A stretch of DNA of 64,000 nucleotides from Verrucomicrobiota bacterium (GCA_016199985.1 JACQFQ010000057.1:1-64000), one strand, 5' to 3'. Positions 1 through 9,647 are shown, counted from the first letter of the stretch. The notes: generated by a model not told the origin, from the letters alone. Translations and numbers: made by a program.

Positions 1-363
1 AGCTGAAAGCCCGCTGCGGTTGAAGTCCGCAAGAATGCGCGGGCGGCGGCTTCTGGGCCTCGACGAGGGATGGATTTGGTTTCATTCATCCCCCAGTGTG
101 TATCACCCCTCGGCGATCACGCATAGGAGGTCGCTAAATCACCGCTTACCCGGCAAGTCTCCACCACACTCATGAACATGTCGTCCACGCTGGCTCCCCG
201 CTGGGTCCGATAGTGCAGGCTGTTCTCCCGATGCAGGGTGTCCCTTCGGCAAGAGTGAAATGAACCTCCGGGATTGGGGGACGTGGTTCGCCACCCCAGG
301 GCTTTGGCCTTCATGGGGCTTTCTTCTGGCGTCCATCGAGGACCTTTTGCACCATCGCCCTCC
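1..363. other. Left-edge noncoding stretch with a nested hairpin
   Basis: No convincing gene is seen before the VOC protein; open frames here are short and have no recognisable motif. Near the left edge there is a nested inverted repeat. The outer arms GCCCGC (9-14) and GCGGGC (39-44) enclose the arms TGCGG (15-19) and CCGCA (27-31). It could be the terminator of a gene that ends left of the window, but no T-tract follows on either strand. Confidence 0.4.
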
Positions 364-837
364 ATGAGCGCAAAACCTGTTCCTGACGGATACGATTGCC
401 TGATTCCCTACCTGATAGTGCGCGGCGCGGCGAAGGCCCTGGAGTTTTACAAGGAGCTTTTCGGCGCTACCGAATTGTTACGGATGCCGGACCCCAGTGG
501 CGCCGCCATCCGGCACGCGGAGTTGAAGATCCGCGATGCGGTGCTGATGCTCGCCGATGAAATGCCCGCTTGCGGGTTCCTCTCGCCGCAATCGGTCAAT
601 GGCCCGCCGCCCTCGAGCCTCCTGCTCTATCTTTCCGACGTGGATGCGGTCTTCGCCAAGGCGGTGTCTCTGGGCGCCAAGCCGCTCCAACCGCCGACCG
701 ACCAGTTCTACGGCGACCGCATGGCCCGATTCGCCGATCCCTTCGGCCATATCTGGTCCATCGCGACGCATGTTGAGGATGTGCCGCAGGAGGAGATGGG
801 TCGTCGCGCCGCCGAATGGATGAAGAAGCACGGCTGA
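364..837 (+). CDS. VOC-family (glyoxalase/PhnB-like) protein
   Basis: A 157-residue vicinal-oxygen-chelate fold protein of the PhnB type. The N-terminus has the family pattern of a short beta strand followed by AAKALEFYKELFGATEL. The C-terminal half has the RMARFADPFGHIWSIATH segment that carries the usual metal-site region of these proteins. Members bind divalent metal and include dioxygenases, glyoxalases and resistance proteins; the substrate cannot be told from sequence. The open frame extends upstream to 274, but the start at 364 (MSAKPVPDGYD) places the conserved IPYLIVRGA strand about 15 residues in, as is usual. It stands alone: the next gene is on the other strand. Confidence 0.85.
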   Translation: MSAKPVPDGYDCLIPYLIVRGAAKALEFYKELFGATELLRMPDPSGAAIRHAELKIRDAVLMLADEMPACGFLSPQSVNGPPPSSLLLYLSDVDAVFAKAVSLGAKPLQPPTDQFYGDRMARFADPFGHIWSIATHVEDVPQEEMGRRAAEWMKKHG

Positions 838-962
838 CGACAACCTCGTCGAGCGAGTCCCCACCTATCATCCCGTCGTGAACGTTCGTGGAGGATCGAC
901 GACCCAGCGGGGTTCATCGATACAAACGATATGATATGAGATGAAGAAGGTCCTACAGGCTG

Positions 963-1832
963 CTAGGGGTGAACCAGAACCCGATAGTAGCCTTCGGGGG
1001 GCATCGCCAATGGTCCCGGCGTCAGCAGGCGGCTGAAGTGGCTCACTGTCGCGACGGCTTTGTTCGTTTCCAGCGATGTCCACTTGTCGGTACTCAGCGC
1101 GGAATTGAGCTGAACGATGTAGCGCAAGCCCATCTGAGTGCTGTAATCGAAAGAGAATACTCCCAGTCCATTGAGGTCGACTTTCGACATCAGCGGGGCC
1201 TGGGCGATCACCACCGTGATCTTCACCGGCGCCGAGGTGGTGATCAGGCTTGAGTTGTCCGTGGCGCGAGCGGTCAGCGTGTAATGTCCGTCGGAGAGGG
1301 CGGACGAATCGATCCCGAAAGGGCTGGTTCCGTCCACGCCCAGGGACTTGGCATCGGCGAAAAACTCGACCTGCGTCACCTTGCCGTCGGTGTCGCCGGC
1401 GGTCGCGTCGATGTGAACGGAAGCGGGCGCGGGGAAGACGTCACCGTCGACAGGATTGGTGATTTGCGCCGTGGGCGGTTTGCCGGCCGCCGGCTTCACG
1501 GTCAGGGTGCCTTTCATCCCAAAGGACTCGTGCGGAATGCAGTGGTAAGGGAAGACTCCCGGCGTGGTGAAGGTTTTGGTGCAGGTGGCGGCTCTTGCCG
1601 TTCCGCAGAAGACCTCGGGCGCCGAGTCGCTTGTAACGGTGTGAAAGCTGACGAGTCCTGACCACGTGACTGTATCTCCTACCTGGATGGTCAGTGATGA
1701 GGGATTGAAGGCTAATCCCGGCCCGACGCTGACCGAGAAGTTCGCCGCGGAGAGTGATAATGCGAGCGCGGATCCGGAGGCGATCAGGGCGCACAGCGCC
1801 GCTCGGGGCACGAGGAATTGAGAAGCTTTCAT
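963..1832 (-). CDS. Exported cupredoxin with Ig-like domain
   Basis: A 289-residue exported blue-copper protein. A signal peptide covers about residues 1-30. Residues 31-112 are a plastocyanin/azurin-like domain with all expected type-1 copper ligands: H64 (SFHTVTSD), C98, H101 and M106 in YHCIPHESFGMKG. Residues about 120-210 form a bacterial Ig-like domain (PPTAQITNPVDGDVF onward, with VEFFADAKSLG). The last 70 residues are a beta-rich module ending in YYRVLVHP, which resembles the ends of other exported proteins in this window. The role is probably electron transfer or copper binding at the cell surface or in the periplasm. The start was set at the ATG before KASQFLV, which directly precedes the hydrophobic core; an upstream start at 1877 would add 15 residues. 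Confidence 0.85.
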   Translation of the reverse strand: MKASQFLVPRAALCALIASGSALALSLSAANFSVSVGPGLAFNPSSLTIQVGDTVTWSGLVSFHTVTSDSAPEVFCGTARAATCTKTFTTPGVFPYHCIPHESFGMKGTLTVKPAAGKPPTAQITNPVDGDVFPAPASVHIDATAGDTDGKVTQVEFFADAKSLGVDGTSPFGIDSSALSDGHYTLTARATDNSSLITTSAPVKITVVIAQAPLMSKVDLNGLGVFSFDYSTQMGLRYIVQLNSALSTDKWTSLETNKAVATVSHFSRLLTPGPLAMPPEGYYRVLVHP

Positions 1833-2120
1833 GAAACGGGAAGATTGGATTGGGTTGGCACGAATGTTCTGAGTCATTGCCGAGGCTTTGTCGTCGGATT
1901 CCTGATGACGCGCAGCCAGCTCTGAGTTTGGGATCCCCCTTTTGCTGGCAGGATCCCAGCAATAGGGCGCCTAAAGAGGGTTCCGGTCAAGTGACAATAT
2001 GGCGGTGACAAGAGGGCTGGTGGCCGCTTTCGTCCACCCGTCAATCCCGGCCAGCCTCGCTGGCTTCTGCTCCTCGAACATTCCACTTGAAACAACCCTA
2101 ACTCTGGACGACTTTTCGCT
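1833..2120. other. Divergent intergenic region
   Basis: This gap lies between the divergent cupredoxin and exported hypothetical genes, so it should hold both promoters. No near-consensus promoter, palindrome or RNA structure was recognised by eye. Confidence 0.4.
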
Positions 2121-2885
2121 TTGAAACACGTGGCTTCATTCTTTCGACTCAGTTCCGGCGAGCGTGCTTGCTTTGACTCCCGACCTCCCGTTGCCCCGTG
2201 TTTCGCTGGGTCGATCGCCAGGTTTCGCTGGCTCGCTGTGGTGATCGCCTCCGCGCTGGGCGCTGCCACCACGAACGCCGATAGCCCATTAGCCTTGGCG
2301 GGGCATCAGGAGTCGGCGGGGGGAGGCGCTCTCAACTGGGATGACCCGTTGACGGGTTTTTCTGTGGCCAGCCTTTTGGACCCTTCCGAGCGTCTTTCCC
2401 TGGGCGACGAGTCCATCGTCCTCCAAGCAAGGACGTCGTTCATCCCCGGACCATTCCCCGAGTTGCGGGTCGACGACGCTCTTCCCGCCTTTTGGGCCCA
2501 GCCTTCGGTTTGGGGCCACTTTATCAAGGGACCGGGCGCTTACTCGGGTTTTAACCGCGAGCTCTGCTCGCGCGATTGGCTCGGACGCCTGGCGACCGAC
2601 CAGAGAGCCTACGCCCTCGACCCAGGGCTGAGGCGTTTCAGCGCTCCTGATCGAGTGCCATTCCCGTTCGTGGGGATCATCTCCGTCCTGCCGGCGCCCG
2701 ATGGCCTTGCCCTGGCCTGGACCGCAGTGGCTGGACACACTTACTCCATCGAGCAGAGCTCGTCCGCGCTGGGGCCGTTTGGCCAGGCGCAGGTGTGGAC
2801 GTCCCCCCTGAGCGGCCCGGCGAGGCTGACTGTCATCCCTGCTGGCAAGGCGTCCTTCTATAGAGTCGCTGATCTGACCCATTGA
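2121..2885 (+). CDS. Exported hypothetical protein, upstream of hcp-like gene
   Basis: A 254-residue protein of unknown function. Residues about 35-53 are a hydrophobic stretch (WLAVVIASALGAATTNADS) that fits a late signal peptide. The C-terminal 60 residues (LAWTAVAGHTYSIEQSSS through ASFYRVADLTH) match the beta-sandwich tail common in exported Verrucomicrobia proteins; similar tails end the cupredoxin protein and the protein at the right edge of the window. The middle part shows no family motif I recognise. The Hcp-like gene starts 26 bases after its stop on the same strand, so the two may be cotranscribed. The long N-terminal leader before the hydrophobic segment makes the exact start uncertain. 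Confidence 0.6.
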   Translation: MKHVASFFRLSSGERACFDSRPPVAPCFAGSIARFRWLAVVIASALGAATTNADSPLALAGHQESAGGGALNWDDPLTGFSVASLLDPSERLSLGDESIVLQARTSFIPGPFPELRVDDALPAFWAQPSVWGHFIKGPGAYSGFNRELCSRDWLGRLATDQRAYALDPGLRRFSAPDRVPFPFVGIISVLPAPDGLALAWTAVAGHTYSIEQSSSALGPFGQAQVWTSPLSGPARLTVIPAGKASFYRVADLTH

Positions 2886-2911
2886 GATCTCATTTCGCAT
2901 TTTCACCCATT

Positions 2912-3493
2912 ATGAAACACATACGATACCTCCTCACATTGGTTCTTGCCCTGGGATCGCTGTCCGTCGCCAACGCTCAGGCTCCCCTGAGCAGCAGCGC
3001 GGCCAGCACGGTTTACATGAAGCTGCAGGCGCAGAAGCAAGGCGTCATTAAGGGCGAAGTGATCAAGAAGGGGCTGGAGCAATTCCATTCCATTCTGGCC
3101 TATTCGCACGAGATCGTTTCCCCGCGCGATCCGGCCTCGGGTCTCCCCACCGGGAGGCGCCAGCACCAGCCGTTCCGGGTTGTGAAGTTGCTGAACAGCG
3201 GCTCACCGCAGCTGCTCACCGCCATGGCGAACAACGAAAACTTTCCGACGATCACCATCGATGTCTGGGCGCCCAATCCAACAGGGGCTGGCGCTGAGAG
3301 CAAGATCATGACGTATACCTTGATCAACGCGAGCCTGGTCTCCTTGCGGCCGTGGATGCCCAATCAGTCCGACACCGCCGCGGCCAGCTATCCTCCCGCC
3401 GAGGAACTCTCTTTCAACTATGAATCCATCAAGGTGACCTGGATCAACGGAGGCATTGAGGGTCAGGACACCTGGAACACGCTGGTCCGATAG
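2912..3493 (+). CDS. Hcp-family (type VI tube-like) protein with signal peptide
   Basis: A 193-residue Hcp1-family protein. In type VI secretion, Hcp hexamers stack to form the inner tube. The recognisable family segments are AQKQGVIKGEVIKKG, AYSHEIVSPRDPASGLPTGR, RQHQPFRVVKLL, ANNENFPTITIDVWAP and the closing INGGIEGQDTW. Canonical Hcp is cytoplasmic and lacks a signal peptide. This one begins MKHIRYLLTLVLALGSLSVANAQ, a textbook Sec signal with an ANA-QA cleavage region. The start at 2912 is preferred over 2882 because it puts the lysine/arginine at the N-terminus of the signal. No tssB, tssC, vgrG, clpV or other type VI gene is present in the window. An extracellular or periplasmic Hcp-fold protein is therefore more likely than a working tube subunit. 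Confidence 0.85.
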   Translation: MKHIRYLLTLVLALGSLSVANAQAPLSSSAASTVYMKLQAQKQGVIKGEVIKKGLEQFHSILAYSHEIVSPRDPASGLPTGRRQHQPFRVVKLLNSGSPQLLTAMANNENFPTITIDVWAPNPTGAGAESKIMTYTLINASLVSLRPWMPNQSDTAAASYPPAEELSFNYESIKVTWINGGIEGQDTWNTLVR

Positions 3494-3572
3494 TTCAGGG
3501 ACGAGAGAGACGCGCGGCGGGTTTGGCATTGATTCCGTCGATGGGTTGCGTTCCGATTTGCGAACGCAACTT

Positions 3573-6500
3573 ATGCTCTTTCACCGACGTTTCGCCATTT
3601 CCCAGGTCCCTTGGCTCACGCTGCTCCTTTTGACGCTATCCGCGCGGGGGCAGGATGCCGGTCCGCGATCCCCGGAGGAGTCCCGTCGCAGTTTCCGTCT
3701 CGAACCGGGCGTGACCGTCAGCTGCGCCGCCTCGGAGCCGGCCGTGGCGAGCCCGTCGGCGCTCGCGTTCGATGAGTTCGGACGCCTCTTCGTTGCCGAG
3801 AATCGCGGCTATCCCGTCGGCCCCGGGTCGGGGAAGCCGCCGGTCGGCGCGATTCTCGAACTGCGCGATCGGGATGGGGACGGACGCTACGAAACGCGCG
3901 TTGAGTTCGCCGCAGGGCTGACATTTCCCAACGGTCTCATGCCCTGGCGCGGAGGATGGCTGGTGAGCTGCGCCCCGGATCTCATCTACTTCAAGGACAC
4001 CGACGGCGACGGACGCGCCGATCTCCGCGAGGTTTGGTTCACCGGGTTTGCCACGAATCAAAGCACGCAGCTGCGCGCCTGCTATCCCACGCTGGGACTC
4101 GATGGTTGGATCTATATGTCGCGCGGATGGAGTGGCGGCATCGTCACCTCGCCACGCTGGCCCGGATTGAAGCCCGTGGACCTGGGGCGCGGCGACTTTC
4201 GGTTCCGACCCGATGGCTCGGCCGCCGAGGCCATCGGCGGCAACGGACAATTCGGTCTCGCCTTCGACGAGTTCGGACACCGCTTCATCGTGTCGAACCG
4301 AAATCCGCTGATGCAGGCCGTCGTTCACCCCCGCGAATGGGCCCGCAACCCTCAGCTGCCCTTCGCCGAGATCACCGAGGACGTGTCGCCCTCCGGCTAC
4401 GATGCCAAAGTGTTTCCCCTGAGCGTCGATCTGACCACCTCCGGCTTCATGCCCGACCTTATGGGGAAGCCCCACGCCGGCAGCTACACTTCGGCCTGCG
4501 GCATTCACTGGTACCGGGGCAACGCGCTGGGCCTGGAAAGGCAGAAATCCTGGTTCATTTGCGAGCCCGCGCAGAACCTCGTGCAGCGCCAGGTCATGAC
4601 GCCGAATGGCGCGACCTTTCGCAGTCGATCCGCCACGACGAACAGCGATTTTATCGACAGCGGCGACTCCTGGTTTCATCCGGTTTACGCGACGACGGGC
4701 CCGGACGGCGCGCTTTGGATCGCGGACATGTACCGGAAGTTCATCGATCACCCGGACTATCTTCCCGAGGAGCCGCGCAAGAAGCTCGATTTCAACTCCG
4801 GCAAGGATCTGGGACGATTGTGGCGCCTGGCGCAGTCCGGGGCTCGGCTCGACGCTTCTCCCGCATTGCGAATCTTGAAGCGCGGCGATCCGAAACAGTG
4901 GGTCGATCTGCTCAACCATCGGAACGGCTGGGTCAGCGAGACCGCGAGGCGATTGCTGATTCAGGAACAATTGAGGCAGCGGGAAACGGGGAAGCCGAAC
5001 GATGCCTGGACATCCGTGGTCGAGGCGCGTTTGCGGCGGCTTTGGCGGACCGACACCGCTCCCTCCGCCCGCGCCGCGGCCCTGGAAATGTTGAAACTGA
5101 TCGGCGTGAACCGCGCGACGATCGCGTCGCTTGGCTTTGCCGACTCCTCGGGGGGCGTGCGCGAGGTCGCGGTTCGCTCGCTCGCTCGCGCGCCTTACGA
5201 CCCGGTCGCCCCGGCGAGCTCTTGGCGAAGTTCATTGAGGAGCCTTGCGCAGGATCCGGACCCAGGCGTGCGATTCCAAGTCGCCCTCGCGTTGGGCGAC
5301 ATGGGCGAGAGCGCCGACATGGACCTGATGGTCTCGATGGGGCTGCGCGACGCGGGCGATCGATGGGCGAGGGCCGCGGTGCTCAGCGGCGTTGGAAACC
5401 ACGCCATGGACTTTGCGCAACGCTTGATCGCAGCGGCCCAGCCCGCCCGCGAGGAAGCGAGCGCGTTGTTTCGTGAAACGAGCCAGATGATCGGATTACG
5501 TCCGTCCATCGCCGATGCCGCATCGCTGCTCCGCCAACTCGCGGAGCTGGGAGTCGGTGAGCCGCGCGAGGATCGCGACGCGGCTTTGTTGGGACTTGCT
5601 CATGGCCTTCGGTCTCGCGGGTGGGGGGACGAGCAGGGCGCCCCTCTCCTCGCCCTGGCTCAACAGTCCGGCGATCCCTCCCTTCCGGATCGACTAGATC
5701 GCGTCGCTGGGTTTGCCGAATCGCGCGCCCGATCCTCCTCCGTGGCGCCCGCGTCGCGAGCTCGGGCCCTGCTGCTTCTCGCCGAGTTTGGCCTGCCTCG
5801 TTCGCGGGCGATGCTGGAGTCCTTGCTGTCGCCTTCCGAGCCGGCGGCGGTTCAGTTGGCGGCGGTCAGGTCCCTGGGACGATTCAACGACCGGAGCGCG
5901 GGCGAAATCCTCACGGCCTCGAAGCGCTGGAGCGCCTATGCGCCGGATGTTCGCGAGGCCGCGCTTTCCGCGTTGATGGGCTCCTCGCAACGAGCCTTGG
6001 TGTTGGTCGAAGCGGTGGAGCGGGGGACGATTCCCGTGGGGGCGGTGGATATCCCGCGTCGCAATCAGTTGAGGAATCATCGCGACCCGGCCGTTCGTGA
6101 AAAGGCGAGAAAGGCGTTCGAATCGGCCGTGCCGGCGGACCGGCGTCGCGTGTTCGAAGACCTCAAGCCGGTTCTCCAGCTTCCCGCGCGGCCGGCTCGA
6201 GGACGCGCCGTGTTCCAGCGCCTCTGTGTTCAGTGCCACACCCACTCCGGAGAGGGGGCGCGCGTGGGGCCGGATCTCACCGGCGTGCAGAACCAGCCCG
6301 CGGAGGCTTTGCTCTTTCATATCATCGTTCCCGAGGCGGAGATCTATCCCGGGTATCAGAGCTACGCGCTGGAGACGAAGGATGGTCGGACGCTGACAGG
6401 CCTCCTCGCCGCCGAAACCGATTCGTCCGTCACCCTGCGGCAGAGCCTGGGCGCGGAGGAGACGGTCAGTCGATCCAACATCAGCTCGCTGCAGGCGTCG

Positions 6501-6599
6501 CCGCTCTCTTTGATGCCGCAGGGCCTCGAGCAAACGATGTCCCGCGAGGAACTCGCCGACCTGATTGCGTTCCTCAAGGAAGGCGCGGCCCTGCGCTGA
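3573..6599 (+). CDS. PVC-type heme-binding CxxCH protein with beta-propeller and HEAT-like repeats
   Basis: A 1008-residue exported protein of the large paralogous family found in Planctomycetes and Verrucomicrobia, often named membrane-bound dehydrogenase or PVC-type heme-binding protein. A signal peptide covers about residues 1-25. Residues about 45-420 form a sugar-dehydrogenase-like beta-propeller (AFDEFGRLFVAENRGYPVG, DGDGRYETRVEF, GPDGALWIADMYRKFIDHP). Residues about 420-850 are alpha-helical HEAT-like repeats. The C-terminus is a c-type cytochrome module with one heme site, CVQCH at 885-889, and a methionine-containing tail. Members are thought to oxidise sugars or alcohols in the periplasm. 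The open frame begins at 3456, but the ATG at 3573 gives the signal peptide. It follows the Hcp-like gene by 79 bases. Confidence 0.9.
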   Translation: MLFHRRFAISQVPWLTLLLLTLSARGQDAGPRSPEESRRSFRLEPGVTVSCAASEPAVASPSALAFDEFGRLFVAENRGYPVGPGSGKPPVGAILELRDRDGDGRYETRVEFAAGLTFPNGLMPWRGGWLVSCAPDLIYFKDTDGDGRADLREVWFTGFATNQSTQLRACYPTLGLDGWIYMSRGWSGGIVTSPRWPGLKPVDLGRGDFRFRPDGSAAEAIGGNGQFGLAFDEFGHRFIVSNRNPLMQAVVHPREWARNPQLPFAEITEDVSPSGYDAKVFPLSVDLTTSGFMPDLMGKPHAGSYTSACGIHWYRGNALGLERQKSWFICEPAQNLVQRQVMTPNGATFRSRSATTNSDFIDSGDSWFHPVYATTGPDGALWIADMYRKFIDHPDYLPEEPRKKLDFNSGKDLGRLWRLAQSGARLDASPALRILKRGDPKQWVDLLNHRNGWVSETARRLLIQEQLRQRETGKPNDAWTSVVEARLRRLWRTDTAPSARAAALEMLKLIGVNRATIASLGFADSSGGVREVAVRSLARAPYDPVAPASSWRSSLRSLAQDPDPGVRFQVALALGDMGESADMDLMVSMGLRDAGDRWARAAVLSGVGNHAMDFAQRLIAAAQPAREEASALFRETSQMIGLRPSIADAASLLRQLAELGVGEPREDRDAALLGLAHGLRSRGWGDEQGAPLLALAQQSGDPSLPDRLDRVAGFAESRARSSSVAPASRARALLLLAEFGLPRSRAMLESLLSPSEPAAVQLAAVRSLGRFNDRSAGEILTASKRWSAYAPDVREAALSALMGSSQRALVLVEAVERGTIPVGAVDIPRRNQLRNHRDPAVREKARKAFESAVPADRRRVFEDLKPVLQLPARPARGRAVFQRLCVQCHTHSGEGARVGPDLTGVQNQPAEALLFHIIVPEAEIYPGYQSYALETKDGRTLTGLLAAETDSSVTLRQSLGAEETVSRSNISSLQASPLSLMPQGLEQTMSREELADLIAFLKEGAALR

Positions 6600-6774
6600 G
6601 AGCATCTCCCCCAGCCCAGGGCGCGCGGAAAGACGGATCGTCCACTGATCTCTGACGACGGGTCGCGCGCCAGTTCCCCTGCTCGACGCCTGATGACGTG
6701 ATTCTGGACAGCGGATCAGCGGTTCTTCATCATCAGCCCGCGCAAGATTCAACGCGCGGATTCACGCTCACTGT

Positions 6775-8307
6775 ATGCGAACACTTGTCATCGGAATCGA
6801 TAGCGGCACTCAATCCACGAAGGCCCTGGTCGTCGACGCAAAGAGCGGCAAGGTCGCGGGCGCCGGTTCGGCGGCGTACGGGCTCATTCCCAACCTGCCC
6901 CCGGGGTCGAAGGAGCAGCATCCCGCGACATGGATTCGAGCGACGCGGAAGGCGATCGTGGAGGCGATGAAGGAGGCGGGCGCGTCGTCCGCCGAGGTGC
7001 GGGCGATTGGCGTGAGCGGCCAGCAGCATGGATTCGTTCCCCTGGACAAGGGAGGGGAAGTCATCCGTCCGGCGAAGCTGTGGTGCGACACGAGCACCGC
7101 GGCGGAGTGCGAGGAGATCACGGCGAAGCTCGGCGGGCTCAAGAAAACCATCGCCGCGCTGGGCAACGCCGTTCTTCCCGGTTTCACCGCCGGGAAGATC
7201 CTTTGGATGAAGCGGCATGAGCCGAAGAACTTTGCGAAGCTCGCGACCGTGCTGCTGCCCCACGATTATCTCAACTTCTGGCTGACCGGCGAGCGAGTCA
7301 TGGAGTATGGCGACGCGAGCGGAACCGCGCTGCTGGATGTGCGCGCGCGGAAGTGGTCCCAGCCCGCCCTGCGCGCGATCGATTCGCGGCTCGGCAGCCT
7401 GCTGCCTCGGCTGATCTCCAGCGATCAACCCGCCGGGACGCTGACTCGATCAACGGCGAAAGCGCTCGGGCTCAACCCGGGCGTCGTTGTGAGCGCCGGG
7501 GGCGGAGACAACATGATGGGCGCCATCGGCACCGGCAACACGCGTCCCGGAGTGATCACGGCGAGCCTGGGCACCAGCGGCACGATCTACGCCTGCGCCG
7601 ACAAGCCCGTGGTCGATCCCCGCGGCGAGATCGCCGCGTTCTGCGATTCCACCAATCGATGGCTTCCGCTGCTGTGCACCATGAACGTCACGGTCGCCAC
7701 GGAGATGGTGCGCGGAGACTTTGATTGGACGCACGATCGTTACGCGGGCGAGGCCGCCAAGGTCGCGGCGGGCTCCGACGGGCTGATGCTCCTGCCTTAC
7801 CTTGAAGGCGAGCGCACGCCGAACGTTCCCCATGGCACCGGGGTGTATTTCGGCGTCACTCCTCGCACCTTCCGGGCGGGGCACTTTGCGCGGGCGACGA
7901 TGGAGGGCGTCACCTTGGGAATGAACTACGGCTTGCGACGACTCGCCGAGCTGGGCGTCAAACCGCGTCAGATCCGGGTCACCGGCGGCGGCGCGAGGTC
8001 CGCGTTGTGGCGGCAGATCATGGCGGATGTGTTCAACGCGGAGGTCGTGACCCTGCAGGTGGGCGAAGGCGCCGCCTACGGCGCGGCGCTTCAGGCCCTT
8101 TGGTGCTGGCGCGGCGCGATGGGCGAGAAGGCGGGCATCGCCGACATCACGGACTCGTTCGTGAAGCTGAATCGCTCCGAGACCGCGCGCCCCGACAAGC
8201 GGAACGTCCGGCGCTACGCCGAGGCGCAGGCGCTGCATGACACCCTCTCGAGAGCCCTGCGCGGAGGGTTCGATCTCCATCGTGCGTTTGTCACCAAAGG
8301 CCCATGA
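6775..8307 (+). CDS. xylB: Xylulokinase (FGGY family)
   Basis: A 510-residue FGGY carbohydrate kinase. It phosphorylates D-xylulose to xylulose 5-phosphate, feeding the pentose phosphate pathway. The N-terminal phosphate-binding strand is GIDSGTQSTKALVVD. The xylulokinase-specific SGQQHGFVPLD lies near residue 82. The C-terminal ATP-site segment is RVTGGGARSALWRQIMADV, followed by GEGAAYGAALQAL. Length and order match XylB (about 480-510 residues). The start codon at 6775 gives MRTLVIGIDSG, exactly the family N-terminus. No xylose isomerase or transporter is adjacent. It ends 21 bases before the convergent moeA. Confidence 0.93.
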   Translation: MRTLVIGIDSGTQSTKALVVDAKSGKVAGAGSAAYGLIPNLPPGSKEQHPATWIRATRKAIVEAMKEAGASSAEVRAIGVSGQQHGFVPLDKGGEVIRPAKLWCDTSTAAECEEITAKLGGLKKTIAALGNAVLPGFTAGKILWMKRHEPKNFAKLATVLLPHDYLNFWLTGERVMEYGDASGTALLDVRARKWSQPALRAIDSRLGSLLPRLISSDQPAGTLTRSTAKALGLNPGVVVSAGGGDNMMGAIGTGNTRPGVITASLGTSGTIYACADKPVVDPRGEIAAFCDSTNRWLPLLCTMNVTVATEMVRGDFDWTHDRYAGEAAKVAAGSDGLMLLPYLEGERTPNVPHGTGVYFGVTPRTFRAGHFARATMEGVTLGMNYGLRRLAELGVKPRQIRVTGGGARSALWRQIMADVFNAEVVTLQVGEGAAYGAALQALWCWRGAMGEKAGIADITDSFVKLNRSETARPDKRNVRRYAEAQALHDTLSRALRGGFDLHRAFVTKGP

Positions 8308-8328
8308 CGCATCCCGGGCGCGGCGAGG

Positions 8329-9534
8329 TCAGTGGAGACTCAACACAGCGACCGGCGCTCCGGACGGCAGCGATGTGTCGGGGGGGACGTCGATGAACCC
8401 GTTGGACGCGGCGAGCGAGCTCAGAGCGTGCGAGCCTTGGCGGCCGGCGCTTCGGACGGCGCCTGCTTCGTCGCGAACGACTCTCATGAAATGTCGTCGG
8501 TCGCCGCGGTTCTGGATGGGCTCCGAGAGAACCCCCGGGACGCTGGGCAGCGAGAGCTGGGCGGCGCCCTGCAAACGCAGGATGACCGGGCGAACGAGCA
8601 GGAGGAAGGTGACGAAGGCGGAGACGGGATTGCCGGGCAATCCGAACCAAAGCATCGCGCCGAGCCTGCCATGCACGAAGGGCTTTCCCGGCTTCAAGGC
8701 GACGCGCCAGAACTCCATGACCCCGCCCGCGGACTCGAAAGCCGGTTTCAGCAGGTCCATCTCTCCCACGGACACGCCGCCGGTCGTCATGAGGACATCG
8801 CATCGTTCCCTGGCGTTGAGGAACGCCTGCCGCGTCGCGTTGAGATCGTCCGGGACGATCGGCAGCGGCGTGGCGTCGCCGCCCAGGCGGCGCACGGCGG
8901 CGGCGAGGCCGACGCGGTTGCTCTCATAGATGCAGCCCGCCGGCAGCGGCGACCCGGGCTCTCGCAGCTCATTGCCGGTCGCGAGCAGGGCGATTCTGGG
9001 CCGACGCCCCACATCCACCTCCGCGATCCCGCAGGCGGCGAGCACCGCGATCCGCTCCGCCGAACACCGATGTCCCGGGCCGAGGATCTCGGAACCAATC
9101 TTCACGTCCTCGCCCCGGAAGCGGATGTTGTCCCACGGCGCGACGCGATCGAGCACGCGCACCCGGTCGGAGCCGTCCGAGTCGACGCGGGTGTCCTCCT
9201 GCATCACGACGGCGTCGGCGCCCGGGGGCAGCGGAGATCCGGTGAAGATTCGCGCGCAGGTTCCAGGCTCGATCCTCGCTCGCGGGGGCTCGCCCGCCGG
9301 GATGCGATCGACGCGCCGGAGCTCGACGGGGGCGGTGGGCGAAGCGCTGGCGACGTCGGCGGCGCGAACGGCGTAGCCGTCCATGGCGGAATTGTCGAAG
9401 GGAGGCACGTCCACGATCGACCGCGCGCCCGTCGCCAGAAAGCGATCCGAGGCCTGATCGAGAGCCACTCGCTCGGAGGGCAGCGGAGAAACGTCGCGAA
9501 GGATGCGGGCCTGGGCCGATTCGAGTGATTCCAC
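8329..9534 (-). CDS. moeA: Molybdopterin molybdenumtransferase MoeA
   Basis: A 401-residue MoeA protein. It inserts molybdate into adenylylated molybdopterin in molybdenum cofactor synthesis. Visible family blocks are PPFDNSAMDGYAVRAADV, the IFTGSPLPPGADAVVMQEDT segment, LLATGNELREPGSPLPAG, and the MoaB/MogA-like TTGGVSVGEMDLLKPAFE. The closing LWFGLPGNPVSAFVTF is also typical. The frame is open up to 9648, but a GTG at 9534 (VESLESAQARIL) matches the usual MoeA start and avoids overlapping the divergent gene that starts at 9648. No other moa or mog gene is nearby. Confidence 0.92.
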   Translation of the reverse strand: MESLESAQARILRDVSPLPSERVALDQASDRFLATGARSIVDVPPFDNSAMDGYAVRAADVASASPTAPVELRRVDRIPAGEPPRARIEPGTCARIFTGSPLPPGADAVVMQEDTRVDSDGSDRVRVLDRVAPWDNIRFRGEDVKIGSEILGPGHRCSAERIAVLAACGIAEVDVGRRPRIALLATGNELREPGSPLPAGCIYESNRVGLAAAVRRLGGDATPLPIVPDDLNATRQAFLNARERCDVLMTTGGVSVGEMDLLKPAFESAGGVMEFWRVALKPGKPFVHGRLGAMLWFGLPGNPVSAFVTFLLLVRPVILRLQGAAQLSLPSVPGVLSEPIQNRGDRRHFMRVVRDEAGAVRSAGRQGSHALSSLAASNGFIDVPPDTSLPSGAPVAVLSLH

Positions 9535-9647
9535 AAGCGCACCCTTAACGGAACTCCGGGGCCTTTCAACCCTTCTTTCCGGCGGACCGCCGGGTCCTGG
9601 AATTTGCCCTTGATCGTCTGAATTCGGCCCCTGAGACTCCCGTCCCA

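Noticed and set aside
3956-5476. 506-residue ORF inside the PVC cytochrome gene
   Set aside because: Same-strand alternate frame, arginine-rich with no domain.
8332-9528. 398-residue plus-strand ORF opposite moeA
   Set aside because: Antisense shadow; MoeA motifs are on the minus strand.
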